Shown here: positions 53,412-63,650 of the stretch, piece after piece
How the letters are laid out: each line of letters begins with the position of its first letter
How positions within the stretch are numbered: position 1 is the first letter of the stretch
Source: Odobenus rosmarus divergens
Taxonomy: Eukaryota > Chordata > Mammalia > Carnivora > Odobenidae
Reading direction: 5' to 3'
Length of the DNA stretch: 64,000 nucleotides
NCBI RefSeq assembly: GCF_000321225.1
Contig: NW_004450459.1
Location: 2,992,184-3,056,183, forward strand
Translations under genes and position numbers: made by a program
Notes under the pieces: generated by a model
Told to the model about the DNA's origin: nothing
Databases searched by the model: none
What the model saw: the letters and a program-made list of their open reading frames with translations, nothing else

Positions 53412-55911
53412 TTAATTTTATACCCAGGGTAATCACCCATGCTGCTCTATTTATTTTGTTGTTCAAATAGTTCTATTCTTGACCATTTAGAGCTCTTTCA
53501 GTTGATTCCTGTATTTCTTTGACATACTACCATTATTGTGGATTTTTTTAAGCACTTCTTTATTTTGGGGGAGTACAAGATACTTTAGCCTCTATTTCTG
53601 TATTTCCTCCATTTCTAGAATCAGTCATTCATTTTATTGAAGAAGGGTATTAGAAACCAAGACCTGGGCACTAGGTGAGCTGGCTGCTACTGAAGTGTAT
53701 ATGCTGGCCCTGTCGACTGATACAGGAAAATATATGAATGTATACTAACCTATGTATATATACATATCTATAAATTTCTATATGAAGCCATCTGTATCTA
53801 TATTAAACTAAACATGAGTTCATATGAATGTCTCCAACTCAAAATCCATTATCACATAGATCATTCTAGCCTCTTTTTGCTCATCTATAACTTTATATTC
53901 TAACAGTGAGAAACATGGCTTCCACTGTCAGCTATCCTTTGGAATCCATCAGTTCTACTGTACAGATATAGTGGTATCAGAATTCCTAACCTGTATTCCC
54001 ATGGGAAACAACTTTCTCAACTAGAATATAGTTCTTATATATAGTTTCTTTTGCCTTTAGTATTACAGACTCCACTCATTTCCATAGTTACTTAGGTCAG
54101 CACCTTTTCCCTTACCCTCTTCTATGAGATAATTTCATACATTTATCGTACAATTAGATTGTTTTGTCACATTCTGCATTCCATCTTAGGAGCTGCCAAG
54201 TGTCTACATGATTTTTGAAACATTTAATACATTAAGGTTCTCTATATTAGGAAATCAGTGGGTTTTCACAAATATATAGAGTCATGCATCCCAATTACAG
54301 TATAATGCAGAATAATTTCACTACCCTGCCCCCAAAATTCCCTCTGCTTCAACTATTTAACCCTGGCCCTTGGCAACTACTTATCTTTTTGTTATTGCTA
54401 TAGTTTTGCCTTTTTCAGAATATGATATAATTGGAATCATAGAGTATGTGGCATTTCAGTATAGCAGTATGCATTTAAGATTCCTCAATGTGTTTTCATG
54501 ACTTGATAGCTCATTTCTTTTTATCTCTGAATAATATTCCATTGTATACATGTATCAGTCTGTTAATTCATTCATCTATCTGAAGACATCTTGATCGCTT
54601 CCAAATTTTGGCTATTGTGAATAAAACTGCTATAAACATGCAGGTTTTTGTGTGAATGTAGGTTTTCATATCAACTGGGTAAATACCTAGAAACCTGTTT
54701 GCTGGATCATATGAGATTATGTTTAGCTATATAACAACAGACAATGAAACTGTCTTCCAAACTGGCTATAGAATTTTGCATTCTCACCAGCAGTGAATGA
54801 GAATTTCTGTTGCTTCACATCCTCATCAGCATTTGGTATTATCAGGACTTGGATTTTAGGTATTGTAATAGGTGTATGTCATTGCAATTCATTAATGACA
54901 AATAATTATGAGTATCTTTACATATGCACTTTTTTTCCCACCCGTATCTTTCATGAGGTATCTGTTCAGATTTTTTGCTCAATTTTTAAATAGGTTGTTT
55001 CTTTTCTTACTGCCGAATTTCAAGAGTACTTTGTATATTTTAGATATGTCTTTTATCAGATATATGTTTTGAAATATTTTTTTTCTCAATTTGGTTTGTC
55101 TTTTGTTTCTCTTAACAGTGTAATTTGTGGAGAAGTTTTTAATTTTAATAAAGTTTAATTTTTCAATTTTATCTTTTATAGATATATTTTTGGTATTGTA
55201 TCTAAAAACTCAATCCAAAACCCAAGTATAGAATTTATTCTTTGTTATCTTCTGGAAGTTTTATATAAGTTTTATATGTAAGTGATCCATTTTGAATTGT
55301 GAAAGGTCTTTATCTGGATTCATTTTCTTGCATCTGGATATTCAGTTGTTCCAGCACTATTTATTGAAGAGACTAGTCTTTCCTCATTGAATTACAGATC
55401 ACCACCTTTGTTCCTTTGTCAAAGTTCAATTGATTATATACATCTGGGTCTATCTCTGGGCTCTATCTTCTGTTGCATTGTTCTATGTGCCTATTCTTTC
55501 ACCAGTACCACACAATCTTGATTACTATAGCTGTGTAATAAGTCTTGAAATCAGGTTGTATCAGTTCTCCAACTATATTCTTTGCCAGTTTTGTATTGGT
55601 TATTCTGGAGTTTTGCCTTCTAATATAAATTTTAGAATTAATTTTTCAATATCCATAAAATAGCTTACTATAATTTTGATTGGTTGCATTGAATCTGTAG
55701 ATGAAGTTGGAAAAAAACTGGCATCTTGACAATATTGTCTTTTCCAATAGATAAAAATAGAATTCCTCTCCATTTCTTTATATCTTCTTTGATTTATTTC
55801 ATCACTTTTGCAGTGTTTTTCATATAGATACTATATATATATTTTGTTAGATTTGTACCTATTTAATTGTTTTATGAGTTATCCATGATCATGCATTTTT
55901 AATTTCATATT

Positions 55912-56229
55912 TCAGTTGTTCATTGCTTGTATATAGGAGAGCAATTGACTTCTGTATATTAACCTTGTATCCTGAAACCTTACCATAATCACTTGTTTCA
56001 GGATGTTTGGTTTCATTTTTGCTTTTGTCACCTCTTTGGGATTTTCTATAAAGACATCCATGTTATCTGCAAAGTCAATTTTGTTTCTTCCTTTCCAAGC
56101 TGTATACCTTTTATTACCGTTTCTTATTGTGCTATCTAGGACTTCCAGTATGATGTTGCATAGAAATGCTGAGAGGGGACATCCTAGCTTTGTTCTTAAT
56201 CTTAGGGGGAAAATCCAGTTTCTCACCAT
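55912..56229 (-). pseudogene. L1 ORF2 reverse-transcriptase remnant with altered active-site motif
   Basis: A 105-codon frame shows RT-palm text: GCPLSAFLCNIILEVL followed by KIDFADNMDVFIENPKE. The L1 catalytic motif is normally FADD. Here the second Asp is Asn (FADN), and the frame is broken on both sides. This is a decayed copy of the enzyme that makes cDNA at the target site. Confidence 0.88.
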
Positions 56230-56240
56230 TAAATATGATT

Positions 56241-56470
56241 TTAGCTGTAGTTCTTTTTTTTAAAAGATTTTATTTATTTATTTATTTATTTGACAGAGAC
56301 ACAGCGAGAGAGGGAACACAAGCAGGGGGAGTGGGAGAGGGAGAAGCAGGCTTCCTGCAGAGCAGGGAGCCTGATGCAGGGCTCGATCCCAGGACTCTGG
56401 GATTATGACCTGAGCCGAAGGCAGACGCTTAACGACTGAGCCACCCAGGTGCCCCTTGGCTGTAGTTCTT
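56241..56470 (-). mobile_element. CAN-SINE inside L1 ORF2
   Basis: The body at 56256-56455 begins with a reversed tail with four TATT units and ends GAGCCACCCAGGTGCCCC. TTAGCTGTAGTTCTT (56241-56255) and TTGGCTGTAGTTCTT (56456-56470) form the target duplication with one mismatch. Confidence 0.95.
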
Positions 56471-56720
56471 GTAGATACTGTGAAGTTGAGGAAGTCCCTC
56501 TCCATTTCTAGCTTGCTGAGGGTTTTTACCATCATTGGGCATTGAATTTGTCAAATACTTTTCCTCTTCCATTAATTGGTATGATCATATGATTTTTTTT
56601 CTTTAGCCTGTTGATGTGATAGGTTACATTAATTGATTTCCAAATGTTGAATGAGTCTTGCATAACTGGAATAAATTCCACTTGGTCATGATGCATAATT
56701 CTTTCTGTTCATTGTTAAAT

Positions 56721-56960
56721 TTATTTTGCTAGTATTTTGTTGCAAATTTTTGCATCTATATTCATGAGAGATACTGGTTTATAGTTTTCTTTTCTTATAT
56801 TGTCTTTGTCTGGCTTTGGATAATGCTGGCTTAGGATAATGCTGGCCTTATAGAATAAGTAACAAAGTGTTTTCTCTAAAACAAGAGTTTGTGTAGAATG
56901 TATATGATTCTTCTTTAAATGTTTAGTAGAATTTACTAGTAAAACCATCAACTTAAGCAT
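56721..56960 (-). pseudogene. L1 ORF2 reverse-transcriptase remnant, N-terminal side
   Basis: A 79-codon frame includes [20 protein letters not shown] and [13 protein letters not shown], the fingers region of L1 RT that precedes the palm motifs. It lies upstream in ORF2 order of the frame at 55912-56229, and the CAN-SINE sits between them. Confidence 0.88.
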
Positions 56961-57009
56961 TATAAAACCTAATGCTTCCTAAATTGGAAAGTATTATTGA
57001 TTCAGTACC

Positions 57010-57045
<36 letters not shown>

Positions 57046-57046
57046 T
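57010..57046. repeat. Compound (AT)n(AG)n microsatellite
   Basis: Seven AT units run into about ten AG units within the old L1 ORF2. Confidence 0.92.
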
Positions 57047-57630
57047 CTATTTTTCTTTCTGTGAGCTTTGGTAGTGTTTGTCTTTCATGGAAATGGTCCT
57101 TTTAATCTAAATTATCAAATTTGTGGGCTCACAGTTGTCAGAGTATTCCTTTATTATCCTTTCAGTGTCCATGGTATCAATAATGGTAATTCCTTCTTCA
57201 TTTTTGATATTAGAATATGTGTCTTCTCTCTTTCATTCATGGTTAGCCTGACTACATGTTTATCACTCTTACTGATCTTCTCAAAGAATGAGATGTTTTT
57301 TTCCTTGATTTTCTCTACTGTATTCCTGCTTAAATTTCATTGATTTCTATTTTTTTTTATTAATTTCTTCTGCTTGTTAGACTTCAATTACTCTTATTTG
57401 TCTAGCTTCCTAATGTGGGAGGTTAGATTATTGATTTCAGATCTTTCTTGTTTTCTAAAATAAATATTTAATGATATATATTTCCTTCTATGCCCTGCTT
57501 TCACTGCATCCCACAAATTTTGATGAGTTGCATTTCCATTTTTATTGAGTTCAAAATATTTTAGAATTTCTCTTGATACTTCTTTGACCTATTTTCTATT
57601 TAGAAGTTATTTGGATTTTTAATTTAAAAG

Positions 57631-59035
57631 AGAATAAATTTTCCACAGGTTAGTTTCTCTAACTTTATTACTAGAATCACTTAGTACCTACCTGTTAATT
57701 ATCTAACCAATAGATGGGTAGACATCATTTTCATCTGAGACACCTAAATCTGTAACTATATACTTCATATTTAAACCCCTAAACCCACCAGAAAGTGGAC
57801 ATAAAATGTACTAAAGAAAATGAACATTTAACAAAGTTGACCAAACAGATGTGTTTTTATCAGACATAAGGTTGACCATGGTTAAGGTTAATATTCTCTA
57901 AACATTTATGTTAATAACTTCAGTTTTGAAAGAATGAAATGTTTCAAATTGTATTTTACAATAGGTGAGAACTTTCCATTCTTTTTCTTCTGAGTAAATA
58001 AAAACCTAGTCAGTGTCAAGCAATTTAATAATGTATCTGACCAAGTAAAATGACACCCACAATCAAATGATTTTACAGCTTTAAAGACTATATAAAATGT
58101 GTGAAATAACTTAGAAATCACTGAAAAAATACATCAATGCCATTGAAAAATGGTGTGTTCTGAATTTTCCAAAGATAAGAAAAAGTGCCTGGTCTCAGTA
58201 TATGACAAGAAAAGTGAATTATGTTAGTTTCAATTCCCAATGAATATATCTGAGATCTAAAGTTCTAGGTAAAAGAGATGACAGTTTGGGAGAGTCTGGG
58301 AAGATTCCACCCAGTTGAGAGTAGTGCTTCTATGTTCTGGTCGCATGTAAATGCTGCATGATACTACCTGTCCGCAAAGACACAGCAACAGTCCAGTGTA
58401 AGTATAGTATTAGGCTTCCTTGCCACGAGTATCGAAAAGTTAGATTGGCTTCCCTCCATAATATATATAGTTTAGTGGTAAGGGCCTAGCTTTCCAGGGC
58501 TTTTGCTGCTGGTCCATTGGAGAACTCCTAGTCTGTCATTTACTATCTCTCAGAGAGATTGTAACAGATGAGGGGTCTGGATGCTGAAGGATTCCATATT
58601 TACTGTCATGACTAGGCAAAGAGCAATTACACTCCACAGAAGAAAACACTTGGAGCAGGGAAAGTAAACCAACAGCAAGAGCAAATGCCTCTACAGGACA
58701 CAGAACTAGTGAGAGAAACAGATCACTACATTTTAAGGGTACTATGCACTTTTAAGGAACTGTGCTTAAAGGACTTTTAGAAAAATCCAAAACATGATTT
58801 TAGAAGATTAAATAGTAACAGAAGAATCAAAAATCAAAATGACAACTAAGTTTCTTTTCTGGAAGATGGGAAGAAATATAATAAAACTTAACATAATACA
58901 AAAGTATAAATAAAATTGTGATTATATGGATAAAAGACATGAATGCTCTAGAAGATATAAGCCAATGTTAAGATTTCTAGGTAAGCCAATGGTAAGATGT
59001 CCATAAAGAAAAGTGGAACAGTAGGAGACATATGT
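57631..59035. other. Unassigned sequence
   Basis: No gene or named repeat is recognised. 58260-58780 is less AT-rich and may be single copy or part of an unrecognised repeat. Confidence 0.4.
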
Positions 59036-59485
59036 TAGTCAAGATTCTTCCTGCAAACAACAGAATGTGCCCTGGCTAGTTGAAGAAGTAAATGAATTTA
59101 TTAAAATGTATTTGGTGGAATATCTACTATATGGCTGGAGAGCTAGCCTGTGGAGCTATGGGGATAGATCTAATGGCTCAGAAAAACTTAGGGGTTTCTC
59201 TAGCAAAAGCATGACTGCCGTTAACCACTGGACACCTCTGCCACTAGGGACTAAGGACCAGATATTGCAGTTAGACAGCAAAAAATGATGCTTAAGCACA
59301 AATGGCACTGGCACCACTACTTAAGGCTAGAGGCAAAAGGTTCTCCATCCTGCTATGCCCCAACAATGTGACATCTCTACCACCATGCCTGCCAGAAGGT
59401 CATTTCCCTCTTCGGAGTATTTTGACTTCTAACTTGGAAGGTGGAAGTCACACTGTGGAAAATTACAGGGATGGTATTTTAAGAT
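59036..59485. mobile_element. Possible old LTR or other interspersed repeat
   Basis: GTCAAGATTCTTCCTGCAAA, AAATGAATTTATTAAAATG, TGACTGCCGTTAACCACTGG and CACCTCTGCCACTAGGGAC read like an antisense LTR-type repeat. Frames at 59067-59288 and 59302-59490 lie inside it and are not called. Confidence 0.35.
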
Positions 59486-60325
59486 TTTAAGCAACAATAG
59501 GTGACCAGTATCCAATGGAAAAGATAATATTCCCCCCAAGTGATAAAAACTTCTTTGAGATTAAAAGAACTCTCATTCCTGCCCTTAGTATCTCTCTCTC
59601 TGACTTGTAGGTTCTGAATTCTCACCTTCTTCAGGTCATTTTCTAGATTAACTTCTGTTCTGTCTTGGCGGTTAGTATGCAATCACTCACTTTAGGAATT
59701 CATTAAAATCACTTCTGTTCTCATGGCCCCATTTCTCAATCGTTTTGCTATTGTCAGTTTATACTATATTTATTCCTTTCAATGAGTCCTCAGGAGGCAC
59801 AGGGGATATATATCTGTTTTAAGTCTATCATCTTAACCTGTAAATCTCCTATAAGTGTTTTGTAAAAATTATTTTGTCATTCTGGTATAATATTATTAAA
59901 AATCCATGTGAAATCATTTACTATTCTTTTTCTTGCATTAAATTAAAAATGATAATCTGTCCTTTTTTAAATGATAATGAAGAACATCCAGTAGAATGTT
60001 TAACACCGGTCACTTTCTTTTATGTAATCTCTTTCAGCATTTTATTCATTTCTTTGGTGTATTGTTGTCGGAAATGGAAAACAGCTGGCCACCCACGGAA
60101 CAAGGATGGGAATTATAAAATGTTTGTTTTGTAATTTTAGTGGTTATATACCTTAAAGGGGGTGAATGGGCCAAGGGTGTTTGAATACGTAATGCAGAAA
60201 GTATGGAACAGAACCGGCCCACTGGGGTCTCCACTTTCAGCTAATGAGTTCATGGGCCACAAAGCAGAATCATTTATGTGTGTGTTTCAGTCACCCCTTA
60301 TTCACCCCATTGGTGAGGGATTCTT
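59486..60325. other. Unassigned; contains an exon-like frame at 60038-60134
   Basis: An 86-codon plus frame (59874-60134) ends with a hydrophobic run FFYVISFSILFISLVYCC followed by a basic tail. A plausible 3' splice acceptor (TGTAATCTCTTTCAG) sits at 60023-60037. I do not recognise the protein and there is no supporting exon nearby. Confidence 0.3.
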
Positions 60326-60329
60326 ACAC

Positions 60330-60785
60330 TAAGATTATAGTGAAGGCTGAACGCAGGACACCCAACACTGGACAGCTGAGACCCACAGAAATTTATTAGT
60401 CACATGTGAACTCACAGCCTGGAGGAGGACACCACACACTGTGCAGGGGCACATGAGGGTTGCCTTTGGGAACAGAGTAAACAACCAGGAGCTGTGGTAG
60501 GCCGGTTTCATAGCAACAATAGGGTGGGTGCTCTCTGGTTCCCAAAGGAGGGTGTGGTTAGCTTGTTCAGATAATTCTGCAGGCTGGCAGGGAACTGAAA
60601 CTGCTACTCAGGGAGAAGCAAAAGCTGCACCTGGTTTGTCTGATAAGGAGAGTTGTTTGGCTAGGGGAACATATCCTTGGGGCAGAGCGGAGAACGGAAC
60701 CTGCACAGAGGCCATTTGAGGACTTTCCAATTTTACCAGATGTCAAGGCAGGACATAATATCAGACCTTAATTTTAGGCCTTAAG
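60330..60785 (-). mobile_element. Possible carnivoran LTR, antisense
   Basis: Comparatively GC-rich text starts with AGGCTGAACGCAGGACACCC and GACCCACAGAAATTTATTAG (reversed polyadenylation region). It ends around CAGATGTCAAGGCAGGACAT. Its low visible decay suggests a younger LTR than the others here. The family is unknown and no internal sequence adjoins. Confidence 0.4.
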
Positions 60786-61112
60786 CCACAGTGTGCTCCA
60801 TATGTGAATAAATAATTTTTAGGTGACAACATTGAGTATGATTTGTTTTCTGTTACTTAGTTAAATTTATCAGTTTTGTTTTCTGAGTAGGCATATCCTA
60901 CACATTTTTGAGAAGTCTTCGATCCCTAGTAGGGTGACCCTCTGAAGAGGTGGAGTTTCCTAAAATCTCTAGTGAAGATTTTTCCAGACTGAATGGCTTG
61001 CCTCAGTGTTGACCATGTATAAACTGCATTTAAGTGGTTTGAGTGACCCATCCTGGCTACTCTCTCAGTTGAAATCAGAGTAATTGAACTCAACGTCTTT
61101 GGGAAATAAAAT
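60786..61112. other. Unassigned sequence
   Basis: Nothing is recognised. Confidence 0.4.
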
Positions 61113-61346
61113 TTCCAACTCTTCTTTTTTAAGATTTATTTATTTTAGAGAGAGAGCGAGAGTCAGTGCAGTGGGGAGGGGCAGAGGGAGAGCGAGAGAG
61201 CAGATCTCCTGCAGACTCCCCATTGAGTGAGGAGCCTGACATAGGGCTTGGTCCCACAACCCTGAGATCATAACCTGAGCTGAAATCAAGAGTCTGGATG
61301 CTTAACTGACTGAGCCACCCAGGTGGTGCCCCTTCCAGCTCTTCTT
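61113..61346 (-). mobile_element. CAN-SINE, older copy
   Basis: The body at 61127-61332 ends CTGAGCCACCCAGGTGGTGC plus CCC. TTCCAACTCTTCTT (61113-61126) and TTCCAGCTCTTCTT (61333-61346) form the target duplication with one mismatch. GCTGAAATCAAGAGTCTGGA shows the older subfamily text. Confidence 0.93.
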
Positions 61347-61665
61347 AAGGAGATAATTGTTGATAGAAATCTCACGTACTTCTTTGGTTACTTATTGATG
61401 CCTTAGTTATGCACTAATAAATTTTGGAGACAATCTATTATAAATCTTATAAGTACTTGGAATTCTGAGCTTTGAGAGGAAGGGAGATTTGTTAGGTAAA
61501 TGCAAAATAATTTAAACAGAATAATATTTGGATTAAATCTCAATCATCTATTTTAATGATTAATGGAAACACTTCTGAATGAAAGTCTGTTTAAGCAATG
61601 GAAAAGTAAATTCAACTGCAAGCTTAGGAACTATCATTCAGGGAAGGAAAATCAACAAGATTGGA
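61347..61665. other. Unassigned AT-rich sequence
   Basis: Nothing is recognised. Confidence 0.4.
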
Positions 61666-61669
61666 AAAC

Positions 61670-61835
61670 CGGCATCGGGGAAAGAAAATTGGAGTGTGAG
61701 TCAAGAGGCCCAAGAACTTGTTTTGAGATCCGACTTTGAATAGGTTATTGAACTTCTCTTTGTCTCAGTTTCTTTCCATACCTGCAAAATGAGGAATAAA
61801 CCAAATCAACCTCGTAGGTATGATCCAGCTTCAAA
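61670..61835 (+). mobile_element. MIR SINE
   Basis: Sense MIR: GAGATCCGACTTTGAATAGG, TTATTGAACTTCTCTTTGTC, TCAGTTTCTTTCCATACCTG and CAAAATGAGGAATAAACC. Confidence 0.72.
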
Positions 61836-62408
61836 ATTTAGTAATCTGAGAAATCCCTGGACTCTAACATTTTATGATCATGTCAGAGACAACATTTTCA
61901 CAGTGCTCAGGACATCTGCATTCTATTAAAATTCATCTCAGTTTCCTTAGCCACTTACATTATCTGTTTACGTGGAACTTTTCTCCCAATGGCTATCCCT
62001 CTTGGAAATTAAATAAAAGTCTAACAGGAGTGCCAAAGCATAAACACACTAATAAACATTTTAATGTAGTCACCTCGTTAATTTTCAGAGAACACCATAA
62101 AGAAGTCATAAAATACATTCCTCAGTTAAGAATGCTGTCAGCTGCTGACTAGGACATTACTCCCTGGTATGTTAGAAACTTCTTACCAGCAGCTAAAAAA
62201 AGAATGCAGTATTTTTGTAATGGTATTTAATAGAGAAGGTATGCAAAGTGTCTTGGAGAATTAAAAAGAACCATAGGAATAAAGGCAATTTATTTGTTAG
62301 TTAGCCAACTAGCTAACTAACTGGCTTCAAAAATAATTTAAGTTATATTAACCGTAGTCTTTCCATTGGTCTCACAAAATCACCAAGGATGTTTGCCCCT
62401 TATTCAGG
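61836..62408. other. Unassigned; contains a perfect hairpin
   Basis: A 92-codon frame at 61874-62152 has no domain. A perfect 10-bp inverted repeat lies at 62296-62321. Confidence 0.4.
62296..62321. repeat. Perfect 10-bp inverted repeat, 6-bp loop
   Basis: GTTAGTTAGC at 62296-62305 and its exact complement GCTAACTAAC at 62312-62321 flank CAACTA. There is no adjacent T-run or known RNA fold. Confidence 0.95.
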
Positions 62409-62436
62409 AAAAATAATAGTAATAATAATAATAGTA
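62409..62436. repeat. (AAT)n-like microsatellite
   Basis: AATAATAGTAATAATAATAA and neighbours, imperfect. Confidence 0.8.
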
Positions 62437-62640
62437 CTGATAGCTTACATGTATTGAGTACTTCCTAGTCAAAATGCCTCATATGTATTAAGACATTTAG
62501 TCTTCACAACTCTATGATATTGACAGTATTAACCATATTTATTTACATGTGAGAAGTCTGGAACAAGAGTGTAACTTAGAATCACACAGCTGAAGGTTCA
62601 GGGATGAGGCCTGATTTGAAACTGGCAGTTGGACTTCACT
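62437..62640 (-). mobile_element. MIR SINE
   Basis: Antisense MIR: AGCTTACATGTATTGAGTAC, TATTAAGACATTTAGTCTTC, ATCACACAGCTGAAGGTTCA and GATTTGAAACTGGCAGTTGG. Confidence 0.8.
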
Positions 62641-63050
62641 GATGGCCGTACCAACCATTACATGGAAAAGCATGGAGGATAATTGTAGAAGTTACAACAA
62701 AAGGGCAAGCCAGTGCTACCACAATACCCAACAAATTGGGCAGAGGTACAAGAGAGAACTCTAATATAAATAGAAAAGATAGATCATAATACTCCATTTG
62801 GGGCTTCAGAAGACAGCAGTAATTTTCTTCTTTCCTTTCTCTTTGATTTTCCTAACTGTGGATATCACAGTACAGGCAGGTGGGGCGTTTGAGAGGCAGA
62901 AGAAAGATTTAAGGGAGATTTGGTATTGACTGTCTTGTGGGGGAGATATGGCACACAGTGTTTGTTGCCCTATCAGCAACCATCTGCTCCTTCCTTGCTG
63001 GCAGAGTCTGCCTCCCGTGAGGGAATCTGAAAAGGCTAAAAAGGCTGAAA
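62641..63050. other. Unassigned sequence
   Basis: Nothing is recognised. The 3' part may lead into the following L1. Confidence 0.4.
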
Positions 63051-63054
63051 GGGA

Positions 63055-63650
63055 ACATTTTTAAACTACAGGTGTAATTCTCTAATAGATGTAGGGCTCT
63101 GTTGGGTTATCTATTTTTAATTCAGTAAGCTTTTATAGTTTTTATTTTTCAAGGAATTTGCCCATTTCATCTCAATTTTATAGTTTATTGGCATGCGGTT
63201 GTTCCTAATATTCCCTTATTATCCTTTTAATGTCTGTAGGGTGTATAGTCTTCCCCCTTTCATTCCCAATATCAGTAATTTGTGTTTCCTCTCTTTCATC
63301 TGGCTAGAGATTGGTTCAATTTACTGATCTTTTCAAAGGATGAATTTTGGGTTTCATTAATTTTCTTGATTGTCTTTCTGTTTTGTATTTTGCTTATTTC
63401 TGTCCATTATTTTACTTTCTTCTTTCCACCTGTTTTGAGTTTAATTTGTCATTCTTTTTCTAATTTGGTAAGGTGAAAACTTTGATATTGTATATGAGAC
63501 CATTCTTGTTTTCTAATATAATTAATTAGTATTTTACATATCTCTAAGCACTACTTTAGCTGCATCCCACAAATTTTGATAATGTGATTCCTAAAATATC
63601 ATTCAGTTAAAAATATTTTTCTAATATTCCTTGTTTTTATTTTATAATGT
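63055..63650 (-). mobile_element. Old L1 (L1M) ORF2 fragment
   Basis: Antisense ORF2, from the region between endonuclease and reverse transcriptase: TCCCTTATTATCCTTTTAAT, TTTACTGATCTTTTCAAAGG, TTTCATTAATTTTCTTGATT and GCTGCATCCCACAAATTTTG. It corresponds to the same ORF2 portion as 57115-57600 in the larger element. Confidence 0.82.

Larger units (their letters stand above)
52595..53421 (-). mobile_element. Younger carnivoran L1 inserted in the old L1
   Basis: The body at about 52605-53411 reads, on the minus strand, from the ORF2 C-terminus (53285-53411) through a 3' UTR of about 670 bp to the poly-A end at 52605-52620. The plus strand shows GATGGCTGCATAATATTCCA, CTGGGCTAACCCATCCCCCC and TAACACCCAGTGCTCCATGC. 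TCAATTTTAT (52595-52604) and TTAATTTTAT (53412-53421) look like its target duplication with one mismatch. The 3' terminus is tandemly duplicated. Confidence 0.88.
53422..57630 (-). mobile_element. Old L1 (L1M) 3' UTR and ORF2, right part
   Basis: It continues the element at 51839. 3' UTR text (CTGCTCTATTTATTTTGTTG, AACATGAGTTCATATGAATG) runs to about 54250. ORF2 follows antisense: AATAATATTCCATTGTATAC, TATAAACATGCAGGTTTTTG, GTTCCAGCACTATTTATTGA, CCTTGTATCCTGAAACCTTA, then the reverse-transcriptase region to about 57000 and upstream ORF2 to 57630. A CAN-SINE interrupts it at 56256-56455. Excluding inserts the remnant is about 4.8 kb. Confidence 0.9.
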
